Below, piece by piece: positions 9,035 to 16,136 of a stretch of 64,000 nucleotides of DNA; the stretch's first letter is position 1; the number at the start of each line of letters is the position of its first letter. The translations under genes and the position numbers were made by a program. Origin of the DNA: Rhodococcus sp. W8901 (GTDB taxonomy: Bacteria; Actinomycetota; Actinomycetes; Mycobacteriales; Mycobacteriaceae); NCBI RefSeq assembly GCF_013348805.1, contig NZ_CP054690.1, positions 4,464,001 to 4,528,000 of the forward strand, given 5' to 3'. Under the pieces are notes generated by a model, which worked only from the letters and a program-made list of their open reading frames with translations, made no database searches and was not told the origin of the DNA.

Positions 9035-9080
9035 CGATTCCTCCTCCAATTCGGACCCCAGGAGCGGAGTCTGCGGTCAT

Positions 9081-9109
9081 AGTGACGTCTTCACTGTGAC
9101 TCGACTCAC
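9081..9109. promoter_or_regulatory. Two adjacent inverted repeats between mftA and mftR, candidate MftR operator
   Basis: AGTGA-N5-TCACT (9081-9095) is followed directly by GTGA-N6-TCAC (9096-9109). Both have GTGA/TCAC half-sites with nearly equal spacing. They lie centrally in the divergent region, about 47 bases from the mftA start and about 50 from the mftR start, where a TetR repressor would control both directions. MftR of mycobacteria is known to repress mft genes and respond to long-chain acyl-CoA. That it binds this particular site is my inference. Confidence 0.5.
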
Positions 9110-9158
9110 CACTGTAATGGCATCGGGTGCACAATGACTAGTGAAGGAGGCCACACAG

Positions 9159-9800
9159 GTGCGAACTCGCAGGAGCCCGTCGTCGCGGATCGGTAGGAGA
9201 CCGACCACGACACGTGACCGCATCGCGGCGGTCGGCATCGACCTGTTCGCTGCCCGCGGGTTCGACGACACCAGCGTCGACGACATCGCCGAAGCGGCGG
9301 GAATCGCGCGACGCACGTTCTTCCGGTACTTCCCGTCCAAGAACGCGGTGCCGTGGGGCGACTTCGACGCGCACATGTCGGAGATGCGCACCCTGCTCGC
9401 GGAAATGCCGGACGACATGTCCATCCTCGACAGCCTCGTCTCGGCCGTGCTGGCGTTCAACACATTTCCGCCCGAGGTCGCGGCCGGTCACCGTCGGCGC
9501 ATGGAACTGATCTTCGTCGTGCCGGCGCTGCAGGCGTACTCGGTGGTGATGTACGACGGCTGGCGCAAGGTGATCGCCGAATACGTCGCCGGGAGACTGG
9601 GGCTCGCGCCCACCGATCAGCTCCCCAAGACGGTCGGCTACCTGCTGCTCGGCGTCGCACTCGGGGCGTACGAGACGTGGCTGACCGACGAGTCGCTCGA
9701 CCTGATCGACCTCATCGCCCAGGGCAGCCGGGTGCTCTACACCGGCCTCGCCGACCTGCACGAACCACTCCTGAACGGGGCCGCCCACCATGACGCTTGA
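9159..9800 (+). CDS. mftR: Mycofactocin transcriptional regulator MftR (TetR family)
   Basis: A 213-residue TetR-family repressor. The N-terminal helix-turn-helix covers about residues 15-60 (FDDTSVDDIAEAAGIARRTF, then FRYFPSKN). The C-terminal ligand-binding domain is all-helical. I chose the GTG at 9159 because AAGGAGG (9144-9150) sits eight bases upstream. The GTG at 9141 would place that Shine-Dalgarno inside the gene. It is divergent from mftA, and its 3' end overlaps the mftM start by 11 bases. In mycobacteria MftR represses mft genes and is released by long-chain acyl-CoA, linking the cofactor to lipid or alcohol use. Confidence 0.93.
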   Translation: MRTRRSPSSRIGRRPTTTRDRIAAVGIDLFAARGFDDTSVDDIAEAAGIARRTFFRYFPSKNAVPWGDFDAHMSEMRTLLAEMPDDMSILDSLVSAVLAFNTFPPEVAAGHRRRMELIFVVPALQAYSVVMYDGWRKVIAEYVAGRLGLAPTDQLPKTVGYLLLGVALGAYETWLTDESLDLIDLIAQGSRVLYTGLADLHEPLLNGAAHHDA

Positions 9801-10593
9801 TTCGCTCGCCCCCTGCGCCCCGGGCCTGTGGTCGCACGACCATGTCACCGTCGAACGCATCCCGAGCGGGCCGATCACACTGACCCGGAGCGGGGATTCC
9901 CTGCACGTCCGGCACGCACTGGGCCCCGAGGCCCTCAGCGAACGACTGGTCGCCGAGGTCACCGCATCGATCGGGGACGCCGACTTCGGCCAGACGGAGT
10001 TCGAGCTCACGATGGTGGGCCTGGTCCGCTCCACCGTGCCGGACGCCCTCGAGTCGTGGACCGTCTACTACCGCAACTCGCTCGAGGAACTCCTCGACGG
10101 CACCGCGGACTTCGCGCCGATCCACGACAAGGCGGCCGAACTGGTCCGCGGGAGCGTCCTCGACCTGGGCTCCTGCTTCGGGTTCCTGCCGCTGCGCCTG
10201 GCCCGCGCGGGCGTCCCGGTCACCGCGACCGACATCCTGCCGGGCACCATGACGCTGCTCGACGCGGTCGCGCCCCGCCTCGGCATCCCGATCTCGACCC
10301 TCGTGTGCGACGCCGCGAACGTCCCGGCGCCCGACGACAGCGCCGACACCGTCACCGCGGTCCACCTGCTCGAGCACGTCGATCCCGCGACGGGCGCCGC
10401 CGTGCTCGCCGAGGCCCTGCGCATCGCCCGTGAGCGCGTCGTGGTCGCGGTCCCGTACGAGGACGAGGCCACCGCCTGCCACGGCCACGTCCGCACGTTC
10501 GACGCCGACGCCCTCCGCGAACTCGGCAGATCCACGGGTCGCCCCTTCGAGGTCTTCGACCACCACGGTGGGTGGCTGGTCCTCGAGGCCTGA
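9790..10593 (+). CDS. mftM: Mycofactocin oligosaccharide methyltransferase MftM
   Basis: A 267-residue class I SAM-dependent methyltransferase. The SAM-binding motif I is VLDLGSCFGFLPLRLA (about 120-135). An acidic residue ends the next strand (TATDI), and HLLEHVDP is the motif found at the active-site edge. The N-terminal roughly 110 residues form the extension typical of MftM, which methylates the oligoglucose chain of mycofactocin. It overlaps mftR by 11 bases, so the two are co-transcribed. Its presence implies a glycosylated mycofactocin, although the glycosyltransferase mftF is not in this window. Confidence 0.85.
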   Translation: MTLDSLAPCAPGLWSHDHVTVERIPSGPITLTRSGDSLHVRHALGPEALSERLVAEVTASIGDADFGQTEFELTMVGLVRSTVPDALESWTVYYRNSLEELLDGTADFAPIHDKAAELVRGSVLDLGSCFGFLPLRLARAGVPVTATDILPGTMTLLDAVAPRLGIPISTLVCDAANVPAPDDSADTVTAVHLLEHVDPATGAAVLAEALRIARERVVVAVPYEDEATACHGHVRTFDADALRELGRSTGRPFEVFDHHGGWLVLEA

Positions 10594-10701
10594 TTTCTCG
10601 AGAACCCCGATATCGCGCTCGAGAACGCTCCCGATCAGCGGGAGCCGGAAGCGGAGAATTACCATCGCCCCGGTAGCGTCGCTACGCTGCTACGCTGAAA
10701 C

Positions 10702-10715
10702 TAGAACACGTTCTA
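10702..10715. promoter_or_regulatory. Perfect KstR-type operator upstream of the KshB-like reductase
   Basis: TAGAACACGTTCTA is a perfect 14-base palindrome and matches the published KstR consensus TnnAACnnGTTnnA at every fixed position. It ends 29 bases before the ATG at 10745, a normal repressor position. KstR represses cholesterol side-chain and ring degradation genes and is released by a steroid CoA thioester. The match is visible in the sequence. Binding is inferred. Confidence 0.75.
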
Positions 10716-10744
10716 AACTGATCCACGAGAGGACCAGAGTTCGC

Positions 10745-11800
10745 ATGACCACTATCGACGTGCCGCACAGCTCTCGATCCGCGGTGCTCACCGTGTCCGG
10801 GGTGATCGAGGAGACCCCCGATTCGCGGTCGCTGGTCTTCGACGTCCCCGCGGACATGAGGAGCAAGTTCCAGTACAAGCCCGGCCAGTTCCTGACGCTG
10901 CGCATCCCGAGCGACCTGACCGGCTCGGTCGCCCGCTGCTACTCCCTCGCGAGCTCGCCGTTCACCGACGACGCGCCCAAGGTCACCGTCAAGCGGACCG
11001 CCGAGGGCTACGGCTCCAACTGGCTCTGCGACAACGTCTCCGTCGGTGACCAGATCGAGGTGCTGCCGCCGTCGGGCGTCTTCACCCCGAAGTCGCTCGA
11101 CCACGACTTCCTGCTGTTCGGCGCGGGCAGCGGCATCACCCCGGTGATGTCGATCCTCAAGTCGGCGCTGACCGAGGGCAAGGGCAAGGTCGTCCTCGTC
11201 TACGCCAACAACGACGAGAGCTCGGTGATCTTCGCGGCCGAGCTGCGCGAGCTGGCCGCCAAGTACGCCGACCGCCTCACGATCATCCACTGGATCGTGA
11301 GCCTGCAGGGCCTGCCGTCGGCCGCGCAGTTCGCGACGCTCGCGGCCCCGTTCACGTCGCACGAGGCCTTCATGTGCGGCCCCGGCCCGTTCATGGACAC
11401 CATCCACGCCGCCCTGGCCGACGCCGGAATGCCGCGCGCGCAGGTCCACGCCGAGGTGTTCAACTCCCTCGCCGGCGACCCGTTCAAGGACGTCGAGCTC
11501 GAGGAGGTCTCCGAGGAAGAGGCCGCCGACGCCGCGACCGTCGAGATCGAGCTGGACGGCGAGACCCACAGCTTCGCGTGGCCGCGCAAGCAGACCCTCG
11601 TCGACGTCATGCTGTCGAAGGGCCTGGACGTGCCGTACTCCTGCCAGGAGGGCGAGTGCGGTTCGTGCGCCTGCACCGTCCGTGAGGGCGAGGTGTCCAT
11701 GGATCACGCCGGCGTCCTCGACCAGGAGGACATCGACAACGGCTACATCCTGGGCTGCCAGGCCAAGCCGGTGAGCGATCACCTCAAGATCGAGTTCTGA
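10745..11800 (+). CDS. kshB: 3-ketosteroid 9-alpha-hydroxylase reductase-like protein (KshB type)
   Basis: A 351-residue electron-transfer protein of the phenol-hydroxylase/ferredoxin-reductase type. An FAD domain carries RCYSLASSP, an NAD(P) domain carries GAGSGITPVMSI and MCGPGPFM, and a C-terminal plant-type 2Fe-2S domain has Cys300, Cys305, Cys308 and Cys338. KshB passes electrons from NADH to the Rieske oxygenase KshA, which opens the steroid nucleus. The ATG at 10745 follows the KstR-type operator, supporting a sterol role. No kshA is nearby, so it may serve an oxygenase encoded elsewhere. A strong hairpin terminator follows at 11821. It could also serve a different oxygenase. Confidence 0.82.
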   Translation: MTTIDVPHSSRSAVLTVSGVIEETPDSRSLVFDVPADMRSKFQYKPGQFLTLRIPSDLTGSVARCYSLASSPFTDDAPKVTVKRTAEGYGSNWLCDNVSVGDQIEVLPPSGVFTPKSLDHDFLLFGAGSGITPVMSILKSALTEGKGKVVLVYANNDESSVIFAAELRELAAKYADRLTIIHWIVSLQGLPSAAQFATLAAPFTSHEAFMCGPGPFMDTIHAALADAGMPRAQVHAEVFNSLAGDPFKDVELEEVSEEEAADAATVEIELDGETHSFAWPRKQTLVDVMLSKGLDVPYSCQEGECGSCACTVREGEVSMDHAGVLDQEDIDNGYILGCQAKPVSDHLKIEF

Positions 11801-11820
11801 TACTCGGCTCGAGTCCTTCC

Positions 11821-11860
11821 GAGAGGCCCGATTCCACCGTCCGGTGGGGTCGGGCCTCTC
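11821..11860 (+). terminator. Hairpin terminator after the KshB-like gene
   Basis: An 11-bp perfect stem, GAGAGGCCCGA (11821-11831) with TCGGGCCTCTC (11850-11860), encloses a second stem CCACCG/CGGTGG. It starts 20 bases after the stop. There is no long T run, as is common in actinobacterial terminators. Confidence 0.8.
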
Positions 11861-11896
11861 GCTTTCCGGCGGTGTCCGGCGCCGTCCTGCTCGAGG

Positions 11897-11943
11897 CCGA
11901 ATGTCACATCGGTTCAGTCCAACTGGACCCATGTGACATTCGG
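11897..11943. repeat. Long nearly perfect hairpin with 13-bp arms
   Basis: CCGAATGTCACAT (11897-11909) pairs perfectly with ATGTGACATTCGG (11931-11943). The 21-base middle can pair further (GGTT with GACC, CAGT with ACTG, loop CCA), separated by one C/C mismatch. It lies between the KshB-like terminator and the SPW-repeat gene. No T tract follows. It may be a repeated intergenic palindrome, an operator or an RNA structure. Confidence 0.6.
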
Positions 11944-12065
11944 TCACCGTTTCGTGCCCTGAACTGCACAATCCTGCAACAAGAGTGCAATCCGGACATA
12001 TTGATCGGCCGGTCAGTCAGCGTGACACTGAGGTGAGGACACAATCCTTTCCGAGGAGGCTGGAC

Positions 12066-12428
12066 ATGAAGGCATCAACTCGTTGGCAGGACTACGCGGC
12101 TGTCATCATCGGCGCCTACGCCGCCCTCTCACCGTTGTGGATCGCCACCGACAGCGGCGCCCGGTGGTCGCTGATCGTGCTCGGTGTGCTCGTCGCCCTG
12201 GCCGGCCTGGCGAGCATGGCGCGGCCCGGGATGGCCGCGGTCGACTACGCGATGGGCGTGTTCGGCGTCCTGATGTTCATCTCCCCGTGGGTCATGAACT
12301 TCAGCTCGATGACCGGGGCATCGTGGACGGCCTGGGTGGTCGGAGCACTGACCGTGGTGGTCGCCGTCGCCGGGTTGCCGGCGATGAGTGCCCGGATGCA
12401 CGGACACGGCGGTGTCGCCGCGCACTGA
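12066..12428 (+). CDS. SPW-repeat membrane protein
   Basis: A 120-residue integral membrane protein with about four hydrophobic helices. It carries the Ser-Pro-Trp-type motif twice, as SPLWI near residue 22 and SPWVM near 75, each at the end of a helix, as in the SPW-repeat family. Function is unknown; members often occur next to stress or cell-envelope genes. The ATG at 12066 has GAGGAGG seven bases upstream, and the longer frame upstream lacks a better signal. A hairpin before the next gene (12515-12556) may end its transcript. Confidence 0.8.
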   Translation: MKASTRWQDYAAVIIGAYAALSPLWIATDSGARWSLIVLGVLVALAGLASMARPGMAAVDYAMGVFGVLMFISPWVMNFSSMTGASWTAWVVGALTVVVAVAGLPAMSARMHGHGGVAAH

Positions 12429-12436
12429 GATACGCG

Positions 12437-12480
12437 GACAAGCACCGACAAGCACCGTCAAGCACCGACAGGCACCGACA
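12437..12480 (+). repeat. Four tandem 10-base repeats
   Basis: GACAAGCACC occurs four times in a row, with single changes in units three (GTCAAGCACC) and four (GACAGGCACC), followed by a partial GACA. It lies 8 bases after the SPW-repeat stop, in non-coding sequence. Confidence 0.85.
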
Positions 12481-12514
12481 AACGAAACGAACGCACATCC
12501 GACAACCTCACGAA

Positions 12515-12556
12515 ACGTCGGTGGGGTGGGGGCCGAAGCCCTCACCCCACCGACGT
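12515..12556. terminator. Very stable hairpin just before a tetR start
   Basis: ACGTCGGTGGGGTG (12515-12528) is perfectly complementary to CACCCCACCGACGT (12543-12556). Five more pairs inside (one G-T) leave a CGAA loop. It ends 17 bases before the ATG at 12574. It could terminate the SPW-repeat transcript, act as an attenuator in the tetR leader, or contain the regulator's own operator. Confidence 0.6.
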
Positions 12557-12573
12557 GCTACCGGAGACCCCCG

Positions 12574-13182
12574 ATGCCGCAGCGACGGCGCAGCGCCAAG
12601 ATCGACGGTGACGCACGCGAGAAGATCCTCGACGCCGCGGAATCGCTGATCGCGGAGCGTGGATTCGACGCCACCTCGACCGCCGCAGTGGCCGCGGCCG
12701 CCGGGGTGCCCAAGGGCCTGATCTTCTACTACTTCGCAACCAAGGCCGACATCCTCACCGCGCTGCTGGCCGAACGGTTGCCCGCCGAGCCACTCGAAGA
12801 CGTCGACCCCCTCGTCGCGCCCGGCGACCCGGCGACCAGCCTGGTCAACCTCGACAACGCTCTCAACCTGCGTGACGATCACTCGTCGCTGATGCGGGTG
12901 ATCATCTTGCGGGAGGCCGAGACGCACCCGGACATCCGTGACCACCTGCGACGATTCCGCTCGTATCTGCACGACGCGACGGTCCGCGTGTTGCAGGCCA
13001 GTGCCGCCGGCCCGGTGCAGCCGGGAACCCTGCGGGCCTGCGCGAACGCGTGGGTCGCGGCGATGTTCTCGGCCGCCCGCAATGACCGGACGCGCGACCT
13101 CGACGACGTCCTGCGGCGCCCCGGCGACGAGTTGGGCAGCGTTGCCCGGGTGGTGGCAGCCGGGATGGTCCAGCTCGGCTGA
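12574..13182 (+). CDS. TetR-family transcriptional regulator
   Basis: A 202-residue repressor. The N-terminal DNA-binding domain (FDATSTAAVAAAAGVPKGLI, then FYYFATKADIL, about residues 28-60) is standard TetR. The rest is a helical ligand-binding domain with no family-specific hallmark that I recognise. The start is the ATG at 12574 with GGAG upstream; the longer frame would run through the hairpin and repeat. Its target could be the SPW-repeat gene or its own promoter, because the palindrome at 12515-12556 directly precedes it. It converges with the glutamate racemase gene. Confidence 0.85.
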   Translation: MPQRRRSAKIDGDAREKILDAAESLIAERGFDATSTAAVAAAAGVPKGLIFYYFATKADILTALLAERLPAEPLEDVDPLVAPGDPATSLVNLDNALNLRDDHSSLMRVIILREAETHPDIRDHLRRFRSYLHDATVRVLQASAAGPVQPGTLRACANAWVAAMFSAARNDRTRDLDDVLRRPGDELGSVARVVAAGMVQLG

Positions 13183-13192
13183 CGCGACCGGA

Positions 13193-13960
13193 TCAGCGCG
13201 AGGGCGCGGCGAGCAGGAGCCGTCCGGCATCGAACGCGGCGGCACTGACCGGCAGCTCGCCCATGGTCCCACTCAGTAGGACTTCGACGGTTCCCTGCCC
13301 GGTCGTGTCGCGTCCGAGCGCATCGATGCGGCGCAGTGTCTGTGCCGCGACAGCCTCGGCGCTGTCGAACAGCACGACCCCGTCGGGCAGGTGTGCGGCG
13401 ATCTCGTCCGCGACGAGCGGATAGTGGGTACACCCGAGCACGACACCGCTGACGTCGTCTGGCGTGCGGGCCGCCGCGGACGCGATGGCCGCCCGCGCGG
13501 CCTCGACGTCACCGAGATCGATCGCGTCGGCCAGACCGTGGCACGCGACGCCCACCACCGAGCTGCCGTTCGCGAACTCCTCGACCAGATTCGCCTGGTA
13601 GGCGCTCGCCGTGGTCGCGGCGGTGGCCCAGATGGCGACCGAATCGCACACCGCGGCCGCCGGCTTGATCGCCGGCACCGTGCCGATGACGGGGATGCCG
13701 TCGCCGAGGTCGGCGCGCACATGGTCGAGCGCGGTGACGCTCGCGGTGTTGCACGGCAGCACCACCACCTCGGCACCCCGGTCGACCGCCCGGCGCGCGG
13801 TGCCGACCACCCGGTCGATCACCCACTGCTCGTCCCGCGGTCCCCACGGCGCGTTCTCCGGGTCGAGCGACAGCATCAGATCCAGATCCGGCCGCAACCG
13901 ACGCAGCCACGCAGACGTCGGAAGCAGTCCGAGACCCGAGTCGATGAGCGCAACGATCAC
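13193..13960 (-). CDS. murI: Glutamate racemase-like protein
   Basis: A 255-residue member of the Asp/Glu racemase superfamily. It has the N-terminal DSGLG (7-11) and two catalytic cysteines, Cys70 in PCNTAS and Cys177 in GCTHYP, as in glutamate racemase, which supplies D-glutamate for peptidoglycan. The length is near the family norm (about 255-275). It is convergent with the TetR gene and 18 bases upstream of the minus-strand ferredoxin reductase stop. Many actinobacteria encode a second MurI elsewhere near rph, so whether this is the housekeeping copy or a paralogue cannot be told here. Confidence 0.85.
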   Translation of the reverse strand: MIVALIDSGLGLLPTSAWLRRLRPDLDLMLSLDPENAPWGPRDEQWVIDRVVGTARRAVDRGAEVVVLPCNTASVTALDHVRADLGDGIPVIGTVPAIKPAAAVCDSVAIWATAATTASAYQANLVEEFANGSSVVGVACHGLADAIDLGDVEAARAAIASAAARTPDDVSGVVLGCTHYPLVADEIAAHLPDGVVLFDSAEAVAAQTLRRIDALGRDTTGQGTVEVLLSGTMGELPVSAAAFDAGRLLLAAPSR

Positions 13961-13978
13961 CCGACAAATCTAGCCGGG

Positions 13979-15181
13979 TCAGGCAGGAGCGGACTCGAGC
14001 AGTTCCCCGATCGGTACGCCCGACGCGATCTTCGCGCGCATCTTCATCACCGCGCCGGCCGATCCGGCACCGACGACCGCGGTCAGCGCGCCGCCGCGCG
14101 AGTAGTACACGACGAACTTGCGCCCGTCGTCCTTGATCACGTGGACGTCGTCGTCGGCCGAGACGGTGCCCAGGGCCTGGATCTTGAGCCCGTACTGGTC
14201 GCTCCAGAAGTACGGAACCTGCGCCGGCGCGTCCGGGTCGCCGGTACCGGTGAGCGCACCCGCGAGGATTTTCGCCTGGTCACCGGCGTTGCTCCAGTGT
14301 TCGACGCGCTTGTGACCGCCCGTCTCGTGACGCCACGCGGCGACGTCACCGATGGCCCACACGTGCGGATCGTCGGTCCGGCCCACCTCGTCGCACAGCA
14401 CGCCGTTGCCGAGCGCGACCCCCGAGCCCTCGAGCCAACCGGTGACCGGCACCGAGCCGATACCGATCGCGACGACGTCGACGTCGAGTTCCGTGCCGTC
14501 GGACAGCACCGCGCCGCTGACCCGGCCGTCGCCGGTGAGGGACGCGAGCCCCACGCCGGCGCGGACGTCGACGCCCTCGTCGCGGTGCATGCGCCCGACC
14601 AGCGCGCCCACCTGCTCCCCCAGCACCGACGCGAGCGGCGCGGGCTGCGGCTCGACCAGCACGACGTCCAACCCGAGGCCGCGCATGCTCGCGGCCAGCT
14701 CGCACCCGATGAAGCCGGCGCCGACGACCAGGGCCCGGGCCCCCTCGCACAGGTCTGCACGCAGCGCGCGGCTCTCGTCGACCGAACGCAGGACGTGGAC
14801 GCCGTCCAGTTCCGGCAGGCCCGGAATGCGGCGCGGGGTCAGGCCGGTCGCGATCACCAGGTCGCCGTATGCGATCTCGGTCCCGTCCGACAGCGAGACC
14901 GTGCGGTTCTCCCGGTCGAGGCCCGTCGCGGCGGCGCCGAGACGCAGGTCGATCCGTTGCTCGTCGAAGAACTCCCGCGGCCGCAGCGTCGTGTCGTCGT
15001 TCTCGCCACGCACCACTTCCTTCGACAGCGGCGGCCGGTCATACGGCAGGTGCGGCTCGTCGCCGACGATCACCAGCTCACCGTCGTAGCCCGACTGACG
15101 CAGTTCCTCGGCGGCGCGGACGGCGGCCAGACCGGCCCCGACGATCACGACCGGACCCACGGTGTTCTCGTTACTGGACAT
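13979..15181 (-). CDS. FAD-dependent ferredoxin reductase (rubredoxin/putidaredoxin-reductase type)
   Basis: A 400-residue flavoprotein with two Rossmann motifs, VVIVGAGLAAVRAAEEL near the N-terminus for FAD and ALVVGAGFIGCELAA about 145 residues later for NAD(P)H. The FAD C-terminal motif VWAIGDVA is also present. Such enzymes pass electrons from NAD(P)H to small ferredoxins that feed cytochromes P450 or Rieske oxygenases. I chose the ATG at 15181 because GGAGGG lies nine bases upstream; the TTG at 15190 sits inside that spacer. M. tuberculosis Rv0688 is the likely counterpart in the same gene order. A KstR-like palindrome lies 46 bases upstream, which would place it in the sterol regulon. 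Confidence 0.88.
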   Translation of the reverse strand: MSSNENTVGPVVIVGAGLAAVRAAEELRQSGYDGELVIVGDEPHLPYDRPPLSKEVVRGENDDTTLRPREFFDEQRIDLRLGAAATGLDRENRTVSLSDGTEIAYGDLVIATGLTPRRIPGLPELDGVHVLRSVDESRALRADLCEGARALVVGAGFIGCELAASMRGLGLDVVLVEPQPAPLASVLGEQVGALVGRMHRDEGVDVRAGVGLASLTGDGRVSGAVLSDGTELDVDVVAIGIGSVPVTGWLEGSGVALGNGVLCDEVGRTDDPHVWAIGDVAAWRHETGGHKRVEHWSNAGDQAKILAGALTGTGDPDAPAQVPYFWSDQYGLKIQALGTVSADDDVHVIKDDGRKFVVYYSRGGALTAVVGAGSAGAVMKMRAKIASGVPIGELLESAPA

Positions 15182-15226
15182 GCCTGCCAACCCTCCATCA
15201 CCCGGTGCGGGACCTACCCACCAAAC

Positions 15227-15240
15227 TAGAACATGTTCTT
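15227..15240. promoter_or_regulatory. Near-perfect KstR-like box upstream of the ferredoxin reductase
   Basis: TAGAACATGTTCTT matches TnnAACnnGTTnnA except for the last base. The inner AGAACATGTTCT is a perfect 12-base palindrome. It is 46 bases upstream of the ATG at 15181, between that gene and the 3' end of the SDR gene. It shares the TAGAACA half-site with the operator at 10702-10715. Confidence 0.6.
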
Positions 15241-15282
15241 ACCAAATCCGAGCCGCGGACGGGTACCCGCCGTTCACGGGCC

Positions 15283-15981
15283 TCAGCGCTCCGCGACACC
15301 CGGCACCGGCACCTGCGCACCTGTGATCGCCGCCGATGCGTCGCTGCACAGGAACGCGACGACCTCCGCTATCCGCTCGGGCGAGACCCAGCCGCTGCGG
15401 TCGGCGCCGGGCTGATCCGCCCGGTTCGCCGGGGTGTCGATCATCGACGGCAGGACCGCGTTGGCGCGGATCCCGTCGCGGGCGTACTCGACCGCCAGAG
15501 CGCTGGTCAGCGCCCACACCGCGGCCTTCGACGTCACATAGGCCGAGGCGCCGGAGAACGGCGCGAAGGCCGCCTTGCTCGACACCGTCACGATCGAGCC
15601 ACCCCCGGCCTCGATCAGGTGCGGCACCGCGGCCTGCGTCGTGAGATAGAGCGGACGCAGATTCAGGCGCAACATCGACTGGAAGTCCTCGACCGGCGTC
15701 TCGTGCAATCGCTTGCCCATCGCGAAACCGCCGACCAGGTTCGCAACGGCCGTCAGTGGTGCGTCCGCGTCGGAGGTCGCGACACCGACCACCTCGGCGA
15801 CGCTGTCCGCATCGAGCAGGTCCGCACGAACCGGCACGACGGCCGGATGACTGCCGAGCCGCTCCGCCGCGCCCGCCGAGTGCCACGGCACGACGACGCG
15901 CCAGCCGGCGTCCGCGAGCGTGCGCGTCACCGCGACACCCAGCCCACCCGTCCCACCCGTCACCAATACCGTTGCGCTCAT
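15283..15981 (-). CDS. Short-chain dehydrogenase/reductase
   Basis: A 232-residue SDR. TGGTGGLG near the N-terminus binds the cofactor, SSKAAF follows the catalytic Ser region, and YVTSK is the catalytic Tyr-x3-Lys. It lacks an acidic residue clearly marking NAD preference, so the cofactor is uncertain. I chose the ATG at 15981 because GGTGAGG lies just upstream; the frame extends further up without a better start. It is divergent from the Gls24 operon and followed by the KstR-like box of the next gene. The substrate is unknown. Confidence 0.8.
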   Translation of the reverse strand: MSATVLVTGGTGGLGVAVTRTLADAGWRVVVPWHSAGAAERLGSHPAVVPVRADLLDADSVAEVVGVATSDADAPLTAVANLVGGFAMGKRLHETPVEDFQSMLRLNLRPLYLTTQAAVPHLIEAGGGSIVTVSSKAAFAPFSGASAYVTSKAAVWALTSALAVEYARDGIRANAVLPSMIDTPANRADQPGADRSGWVSPERIAEVVAFLCSDASAAITGAQVPVPGVAER

Positions 15982-16136
15982 TCGTCCCTCACCTCTCGAC
16001 ATGCGACGGCCGTCGCTGCTCGAATGCCCTGTCGCTCGAACCGTAGCCCGTCGCGGCACCCGAGAGAACGCAGAAGTCACTACAGTTGAACCGGAACCGG
16101 AGCCGACGCGGGAACGGCACCGTAAGAGGAGCGACG

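Noticed and set aside
8931-9134. N-terminal extension of MftB to 168 residues
   Set aside because: It would overlap all of mftA in another frame and adds no MftB-like sequence; the GTG at 8930 directly after the mftA stop fits the family length.
13391-15229. 612-codon plus-strand frame over murI and the ferredoxin reductase
   Set aside because: Both minus-strand genes have intact catalytic or cofactor motifs; this frame is compositional shadow.
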